From: JAUSNA01 sp964568885 | GTDB lineage: Bacteria; Patescibacteriota; Microgenomatia; Levybacterales; GWA1-39-11 | Length of the DNA: 8,780 nt | Assembly: GCA_964568885.1 (NCBI GenBank) | Contig: CAZMSF010000039.1 | Span: 1 to 8,780 of the forward strand | Direction of reading: 5' to 3' | Shown here: piece by piece, positions 5,601 through 8,780 of the stretch | Numbering within the stretch: the stretch's first letter is position 1 | Layout of the letters: each line of letters opens with the position of its first letter | Notes under the pieces: model-generated | The model's input: only the letters and a program-made list of their open reading frames with translations | The model's database searches: none | What the model was told of the DNA's origin: nothing | Made by a program: the position numbers and the translations under genes

Positions 5601-5629
5601 TTGCAAATTAAATCCCTGTTTGTTTTAAT
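5601..5629 (+). promoter_or_regulatory. metK promoter
   Basis: -35 TTGCAA (5601-5606), a 17-nt spacer, then TTTAAT (5624-5629) preceded by TGT (extended -10). The predicted transcription start (about 5636) coincides with the first base of the riboswitch P1 helix. Confidence 0.65.
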
Positions 5630-5634
5630 AAATA

Positions 5635-5709
5635 TTGCATCAAGAGAGCTTCAAGAAATTGAAGCCGGCAACCGTCAATTTTACGGTGCCAGTGCGAGAG
5701 CAGATGCGC
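5635..5709 (+). ncRNA. SAM-I/SAM-IV clan riboswitch aptamer
   Basis: The sequence ATCAAGAGAG (5639-5648), then GGCAACC (5667-5673) and GGTGCCA (5685-5691) are the conserved blocks of the S-adenosylmethionine riboswitch clan. Helices can be drawn: P1 GCATC/GATGC (5637-5641 with 5703-5707), P2 GCTTCA/TGAAGC (5648-5653 with 5660-5665), P3 CCGT/ACGG (5672-5675 with 5683-5686) and P4 TGC/GCA (5693-5695 with 5700-5702, GAGA loop). P2 is a plain hairpin without the internal loop and kink-turn of classic SAM-I, so this is a compact variant, perhaps nearer SAM-IV or the SAM-I/IV variant. Its position in front of metK, which makes SAM, fits feedback control. Subtype is uncertain. Confidence 0.85.
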
Positions 5710-5727
5710 CCTGAGCTTGTCGAAAGG
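5709..5727 (+). repeat. Short dispersed repeat in the riboswitch expression platform
   Basis: CCCTGAGCTTGTCGAAAGG closely resembles a short interspersed repeat (CCCTGAGC-TTGTCGAAGGG type) that I recall scattered through many bacterial genomes. It lies between the 3' strand of P1 and the terminator. It is seen once in this window, so its repeat status rests on memory. Confidence 0.5.
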
Positions 5728-5738
5728 AAAAATGTCTT

Positions 5739-5771
5739 AAAGACCTCTCGCATGTTACGGGGGGTTTTTTT
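5739..5771 (+). terminator. Riboswitch-controlled intrinsic terminator of metK
   Basis: ACCTCTCG (5743-5750) pairs with CGGGGGGT (5758-5765) around the loop CATGTTA, with two G-U pairs. A further AAAG on the 5' side can pair into the T-run. Seven T (5765-5771) end directly at ATG 5772. The alternative pairing, TGCGAGAG of the P4 region (5693-5700) with CTCTCGCA (5745-5752), would remove both P4 and the terminator: an antiterminator. The model is SAM bound, terminator, metK off. The G-run is also the only SD-like sequence, 7 nt before the ATG, so the stem could block translation too. Confidence 0.75.
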
Positions 5772-6884
5772 ATGACGAAAAAAAGTTTATTCACCTCTGA
5801 ATCGGTGTGTTCCGGCCATCCTGATAAAATCTGCGACAGGATAAGTGATGCGATAGTAGATGCTGCACTTGCCGTTGACTCGCATTCGCGAACCGGCATT
5901 GAAACAGTAGCCGGAGCCAATCAGGTTTGTCTTTTCGGAGAGATAAGAACCAGGGCGAAAATTGATTACGAAGAGGTGGTGAGAAACACCATCGAAGAAT
6001 TGGGGTACACTGAGCCGTCGTGGGGATTTTCGACGGAGTCGGCTTTTTCAAATGATATCCATGAACAGTCGCCCGAGATAGCAATGGGAGTTGATAATGA
6101 CGGGGCGGGAGATCAGGGGATGATGTTCGGGTATGCCTGCACAGAAACTCCCGAGTTGATGCCGCTTCCGATACGAATGGCTCATGCCCTCACCGAGCAG
6201 ATTGATACCGTGCGGAGACAAAAAATTTTACAGTGGTTGCGACCGGACGGGAAAGCGCAGGTGACTGTGGAGTATGAGAACGGAACACCTGTTGCCGTCA
6301 AAAAATTGGTTGCGGCGGTTGCTCATGATGAGAAGACGTCTGGAGAAGTAGTTCGAGATTCCGTTATAAAACACATATTCCAACCTATTTTAAGACGCTA
6401 TGGATTTGAACTTCCAAAAGAGGGTGATATCACGGTCAATGGAACGGGGCTTTGGCATATTCCCGGTCCCGAGTCCGATGCGGGGTTAACAGGTAGAAAA
6501 ATTGTCGTTGATACATACGGCGGTTATGCGAGGGTTGGAGGAGGAGCATTTTCGGGGAAAGACCCCTCAAAGGTTGACAGGAGCGGCGCATATGCGGCGA
6601 GGTTTATTGCAAAAAACATCGTAGCGCAGGGATTGGCTACTAAATGCGAGGTAGGACTCGCATACGTTATCGGTAAAGCCCGACCACTTATGCAAACCAT
6701 TGAAACATTCGGCACATCAACCGTTTCTGATAAATCTTTGCATGATTTTAAGGACAAATTAATCGACACTTCGGTTCGTTCGATAATTGAGACGCTCAAC
6801 CTTTCACGCCCCATATATAGCAAGACCTCCTCTTATGGGCATTTTGGTAGGGACGAATTTCCTTGGGAAAAAGTGGTTGGATGA
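5772..6884 (+). CDS. metK: S-adenosylmethionine synthetase (methionine adenosyltransferase)
   Basis: MetK makes SAM from methionine and ATP, releasing phosphate and diphosphate, in the cytosol, usually as a tetramer. The 370 residues are close to the family length (E. coli 384). The N-terminal motif GHPDKICDRISDAIVDA (residues 15-31) contains the catalytic His16 and the metal-binding Asp18. GAGDQGMMFGYAC (111-123) is the first family signature, the ATP loop. GGGAFSGKDPSKVDRSGAYA (256-275) is the second, the phosphate-binding loop. The protein ends with the usual YGHFGR and FPWE. ATG 5772 is the only good start; it follows the T-run of the terminator. Expression should be raised when SAM is low, through the SAM riboswitch upstream. 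No frameshift or missing catalytic motif is seen. Confidence 0.97.
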   Translation: MTKKSLFTSESVCSGHPDKICDRISDAIVDAALAVDSHSRTGIETVAGANQVCLFGEIRTRAKIDYEEVVRNTIEELGYTEPSWGFSTESAFSNDIHEQSPEIAMGVDNDGAGDQGMMFGYACTETPELMPLPIRMAHALTEQIDTVRRQKILQWLRPDGKAQVTVEYENGTPVAVKKLVAAVAHDEKTSGEVVRDSVIKHIFQPILRRYGFELPKEGDITVNGTGLWHIPGPESDAGLTGRKIVVDTYGGYARVGGGAFSGKDPSKVDRSGAYAARFIAKNIVAQGLATKCEVGLAYVIGKARPLMQTIETFGTSTVSDKSLHDFKDKLIDTSVRSIIETLNLSRPIYSKTSSYGHFGRDEFPWEKVVG

Positions 6885-6895
6885 TAAGGTTTAAA

Positions 6896-6936
6896 AATTG
6901 GGGGATATATAGTTAATCAAAATTCCTCCCGCAATT
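6896..6936 (+). terminator. Possible weak hairpin after metK
   Basis: AATTG-GGGG (6896-6904) can pair with CCTCCC-G-CAATT (6925-6936), leaving one bulge and a loop of about 20 nt. The T6 run (6955-6960) is about 19 nt further on, too far for a standard terminator. It may fold but is a poor terminator candidate; no better one is seen behind metK. Confidence 0.25.
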
Positions 6937-6972
6937 CAATAAGTTAAATCACAGTTTTTTGCTTGTTTGACA

Positions 6973-6981
6973 TGCTAAATT
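6973..6981 (+). promoter_or_regulatory. Extended -10 for the 65-aa gene
   Basis: TGC-TAAATT (TGn plus 4 of 6) ends 8 nt before ATG 6990, the same geometry as at 4911-4919. A TTGACA at 6967-6972 is too close to act as its -35. It predicts a leaderless mRNA. Confidence 0.45.
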
Positions 6982-6989
6982 GAATTTTG

Positions 6990-7187
6990 ATGGGGGAGCG
7001 GGGAGAACGATTCAGATATCTTAAATGGAAAGAGGGCGTTGAGCCTTTACCTACGACCCCCGGCCAAGAGCTGCTTCACAGAATGTCTTTCTTTTATCCT
7101 GCCGAGGCTTCAGTTGTTCCTGAAGATCTGCACCCGACCGGCCAATTACGGGAATTATTCAGGGGAAAATCGGGAACACTCACGTAA
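6990..7187 (+). CDS. Hypothetical small protein, 65 aa
   Basis: ATG to TAA, 65 residues, starting MGERGERFRYLKWKEGVEPL. I recognise no family. Residues 7-30 have RF, a Trp and a later PG (TTPGQE), which faintly recall the start of the ~110-aa paralogs, but the W-to-PG spacing is ten residues, not seven, and the rest does not fit. No signal peptide or membrane segment. An extended -10 just upstream and the absence of any better ORF here support it. It ends two bases before the stop of the gene on the other strand. Confidence 0.5.
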   Translation: MGERGERFRYLKWKEGVEPLPTTPGQELLHRMSFFYPAEASVVPEDLHPTGQLRELFRGKSGTLT

Positions 7188-7189
7188 AT

Positions 7190-7513
7190 CTATCCGTTTG
7201 AATTTCGGGCAAGTTGAGACTTGAAAAAGGGACATTGAGTAAGACGGGCAGACAATAACTGTTCCGAAATTCTGCTTTCCTGGATTCCGGCTTCCGCTTC
7301 AAATGTAGCAACAACTTCTTCACGGGTCGGTGCTGCAATAGTTGGGAAACGCACTTCGATACCAAGAGCGAGTTGGCAGCCTGTCACATCGCAGAAAACA
7401 TCTGCCGTGTTGGCTCTAAATTTTTCCGGGCCGAAATTTTTACTGTCGTTGATGCGTAATCGTGCATTGTTGTAATCAAGGCCGCAACGGCCTGCTTCGA
7501 GGTTTTCTGGCAT
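7190..7513 (-). CDS. Hypothetical protein, 107 aa
   Basis: ATG (7511-7513) to TAG on the minus strand, starting MPENLEAGRCGLDYNNARLR. I do not recognise it. It has four cysteines, including a C-x4-C pair (VFCDVTGCQLA, residues 41 and 46) that could bind metal or form a disulfide, and a central helical-looking stretch (PTREEVVATFEAEAGIQESR). No membrane segment. A good promoter lies just upstream (-35 TTGAAA, -10 TACAAT with TGC), which supports the start and the strand. It converges with the + strand gene ending at 7187. Confidence 0.6.
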   Translation of the reverse strand: MPENLEAGRCGLDYNNARLRINDSKNFGPEKFRANTADVFCDVTGCQLALGIEVRFPTIAAPTREEVVATFEAEAGIQESRISEQLLSARLTQCPFFKSQLARNSNG

Positions 7514-7523
7514 ATCGCTTCAC

Positions 7524-7551
7524 ATTGTAGCAAATCGGGAAAAGATTTCAA
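7524..7551 (-). promoter_or_regulatory. Promoter of the 107-aa gene
   Basis: On the minus strand: -35 TTGAAA (7546-7551, 5 of 6), a 16-nt spacer ending TGC, then -10 TACAAT (7524-7529, 5 of 6). The -10 ends 10 nt before ATG 7513, predicting a leader of about 4 nt. It lies just past the stop of the LysM gene. Confidence 0.7.
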
Positions 7552-7554
7552 ATC

Positions 7555-8175
7555 TCAATTTTTTGTGACTTTATAGACTTTGACACCATTGTCAAAAAGT
7601 ACGGTCACGCAATCGCCTATTTTGTACGAGTCTTTATCAGGCAAATCTTTGAACCAGAACCCGGGCATCCAAAGACCCGGTCCTTTTTCTCCGCCTCCAT
7701 ATGACAATTGCCATGAACCCTCATCAAGCTTCGTAATACGGCCCGATACTTGGGCGATGTGACCCGACGAGCTTTTTATATCATCCGGCGGAAGGTACAG
7801 TATTGAGCCAACGGTCATTTTTGAGATATTGTCATTAAGAGTCAAGATTTCGGTGTTGCGGGTCGTATCCCCCAATTCATTTTTCGCTATAGAATTTACA
7901 GTATCTCCTTCTTTCAGGATGTAGCTTTTGAGATAATCTTTTTTCTCGGATGCTCCTGTTTTCTCGCATGCTTTTGTAAGGTCGGGGGGCGGTTCGGTCG
8001 GGATTTGTGTCGGAAGAGAATTGTCTGCAAGAACGTTTTTCTGCGGCTCGTCGGTTATTGCGGCAGGAGGGTTGGAGTTCCTACCCACGAAAAAACAGAT
8101 AACGCCCGTTATAAGAATAGCTAAAAGCCACAACGAAGTTGAGGCAACACTTGAATTTGTTTCCTGCCCGTCCAT
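7555..8175 (-). CDS. Membrane-anchored LysM domain protein
   Basis: This 206-residue minus-strand protein starts at ATG 8173-8175 (MDGQETNSSV). Residues 15-31 (LWLLAILITGVICFFVG) are a single membrane anchor. A Pro-rich, Thr-containing linker follows (about 36-66). One LysM domain spans about 82-130 (SYILKEGDTVNSIAKNELGD, later VGSILYLPP), which binds the glycan of peptidoglycan. A C-terminal beta-rich domain of about 75 residues (GHIAQVSGRITKLDEGSWQL, later YKIGDCVTVLFDNGVKVY) is unrecognised. The protein should be tethered to the membrane with LysM on the wall side. An in-frame TTG further upstream (8193) is rejected because a promoter -10 overlaps it. Confidence 0.85.
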   Translation of the reverse strand: MDGQETNSSVASTSLWLLAILITGVICFFVGRNSNPPAAITDEPQKNVLADNSLPTQIPTEPPPDLTKACEKTGASEKKDYLKSYILKEGDTVNSIAKNELGDTTRNTEILTLNDNISKMTVGSILYLPPDDIKSSSGHIAQVSGRITKLDEGSWQLSYGGGEKGPGLWMPGFWFKDLPDKDSYKIGDCVTVLFDNGVKVYKVTKN

Positions 8176-8184
8176 ATCCCTCCT

Positions 8185-8213
8185 AGTATTCAAAATGATT
8201 GGAATTTTGTCAA
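8185..8213 (-). promoter_or_regulatory. Promoter of the LysM gene
   Basis: On the minus strand: perfect -35 TTGACA (8208-8213), a 17-nt spacer, and -10 AATACT (8185-8190, 4 of 6). The -10 ends 9 nt before ATG 8175. An AGGAGG sequence sits between them, only 3 nt from the ATG and probably partly untranscribed, so its role as an SD is doubtful. Confidence 0.65.
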
Positions 8214-8222
8214 GCGAGGCGG

Positions 8223-8693
8223 TTATGCTGCTTTTGCCAATACCGGTACAGGTTCCGGAATAGTAGTTGCTTGAAGGGTGCCTTCTTTGGGTCCAATAAG
8301 CGAAAGTTCAATTCCCGGGAAAAGGATTTCGGGGTCTGCTGCAAAATGCGAATAAGAAAGTGTGGAAGCAAACTCCCGGGAATAAAATTCCGTCAATTCC
8401 CTTTCTTCATGGGTTTCATTTGCCCACGAACGGGAAATGCGTCCGCCAAGAAGCGAAAGGGGGTAGTCTCCTTTGTAGCTTCTCACATACGTTCTGACCT
8501 TTATTTTTTCGTTTCCGTCGGGAAAAAGAACGACGCTGTCAGCAACTCTCCCGACAACCTCGCGGGTAACTGGACGGGAAGTGGAGCCGATATTCGCCCA
8601 GCCCACTACCGTATTTTCCGGCCTAAATCCATCATTGGTGTACCAAACGTTTTTCTCAATAATTTCTTCTTGCACCGGGCAAATTTCGTGCAT
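8223..8693 (-). CDS. Hypothetical protein, 156 aa
   Basis: ATG (8691-8693) to TAA on the minus strand, starting MHEICPVQEEIIEKNVWYTN. I do not recognise the family. It has no signal peptide or membrane segment, mixed charged and beta-type sequence (NTVVGWANIGSTS, VVGRVADSVVLFPDGN, KIKVRTYVRSY), and a short Pro/Ala tail (IPEPVPVLAKAA). A -10 box lies 6 nt before the ATG, which supports this strand over the 173-codon frame on the + strand (Cys- and Arg-rich, without a family resemblance). The LysM gene follows 47 nt downstream with its own promoter. A group of GTGA/TCAC half-sites upstream may regulate it. Confidence 0.65.
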   Translation of the reverse strand: MHEICPVQEEIIEKNVWYTNDGFRPENTVVGWANIGSTSRPVTREVVGRVADSVVLFPDGNEKIKVRTYVRSYKGDYPLSLLGGRISRSWANETHEERELTEFYSREFASTLSYSHFAADPEILFPGIELSLIGPKEGTLQATTIPEPVPVLAKAA

Positions 8694-8699
8694 AGACTG

Positions 8700-8729
8700 A
8701 TAATATTAGACCTATATTAAGGTTTTCAC
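8700..8729 (-). promoter_or_regulatory. Promoter of the 156-aa gene
   Basis: On the minus strand: -10 TATTAT (8700-8705) ends 6 nt before ATG 8693. A -35-like GTGAAA (8724-8729, 4 of 6) is 18 nt upstream and overlaps one GTGA half-site. A leaderless mRNA is predicted. Confidence 0.55.
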
Positions 8730-8753
8730 AGTGATTATAATCACATTTTTCAC
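8726..8753. promoter_or_regulatory. Palindrome and GTGA/TCAC half-site cluster, candidate operator
   Basis: GTGATTATAATCAC (8731-8744) is a perfect 14-bp palindrome. It shares its left half-site with a second palindrome, TCAC-A-GTGA (8726-8734), and a further TCAC lies at 8750-8753, giving four half-sites in 28 bp. The cluster overlaps the -35 of the minus-strand gene. It is a candidate transcription factor site; no regulator is identifiable. Confidence 0.45.
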
Positions 8754-8780
8754 GGAGTACTTGACATTATTTGGACATTT

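Noticed and set aside
5681..5920. A minus-strand frame reading FRQAQGASALALAP
   Set aside because: It runs through the riboswitch, the dispersed repeat and the start of metK. The FRQAQG string is simply that repeat translated.
6967..6972. TTGACA as the -35 for the 65-aa gene
   Set aside because: A 17-nt spacer would put the -10 at 6990-6995, which is ATGGGG; the extended -10 at 6973-6981 fits better.
8199..8720. A 173-codon frame on the + strand opposite the 156-aa minus gene
   Set aside because: Its product is rich in Cys, Arg and Phe with no domain-like pattern and no promoter or SD. The minus frame has a -10 box at the right place and a normal composition.
1..8780. CRISPR array, tRNA, rRNA or transposase
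   Set aside because: No regularly spaced repeats, cloverleaf-like sequences or transposase motifs were seen on either strand.

Overview
The window is a compact, gene-dense bacterial fragment of moderate G+C. TGA is used as an ordinary stop codon (for example in metK and in the gene at 4928-5266), so a TGA=Gly code such as that of Gracilibacteria/Absconditabacteria is unlikely. Several traits recall uncultured small-genome lineages such as Patescibacteria (CPR): a huge alpha-2-macroglobulin-like protein carrying an intein-like Hint domain next to a poly-Gly run, a Pro/Thr-rich linker, many very small basic proteins, and promoters whose -10 box lies almost on the start codon. This assignment is inference, not proof.

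Layout. 1-2997 (+) is the C-terminal part of an alpha-2-macroglobulin (A2M)-like surface protein with a 129-residue Hint domain placed in its bait region. 3037-3156 (+) is a 39-residue basic protein. 3220-3558 (+) is the first of three members of an unrecognised paralogous family of about 110 residues. 3620-4346 (+) is a VIT/CCC1-type Fe/Mn transporter split in two by a frameshift at an A7 run; an out-of-frame ATG with a strong Shine-Dalgarno (SD) sits just upstream. 4425-4547 (+) is a 40-residue protein with a near-perfect SD. 4569-4868 (+) is a YtxH-like membrane-anchored Lys-rich protein. 4928-5266 and 5268-5597 (+) are the other two paralogs, one base apart. 5635-5771 is a SAM-clan riboswitch with a readable terminator/antiterminator, directly in front of metK (5772-6884, +). 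6990-7187 (+) is a small unknown ORF, convergent by two bases with 7190-7513 (-), also unknown. 7555-8175 (-) is a membrane-anchored LysM protein and 8223-8693 (-) a hypothetical protein. The right edge holds a cluster of GTGA/TCAC half-sites upstream of the latter.

Common theme. At least eight genes have a -10-like hexamer ending only 6-10 nt before the start codon, which predicts leaderless or near-leaderless mRNAs. Two starts (3604 and 4425) have strong SDs, and metK has a long structured leader. The region therefore mixes leaderless, SD-led and riboswitch-controlled initiation. Functionally it joins envelope and defence-like proteins (A2M, LysM, YtxH-like), metal transport (VIT) and SAM synthesis (MetK). 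I see no mobile element, tRNA, rRNA or CRISPR array.
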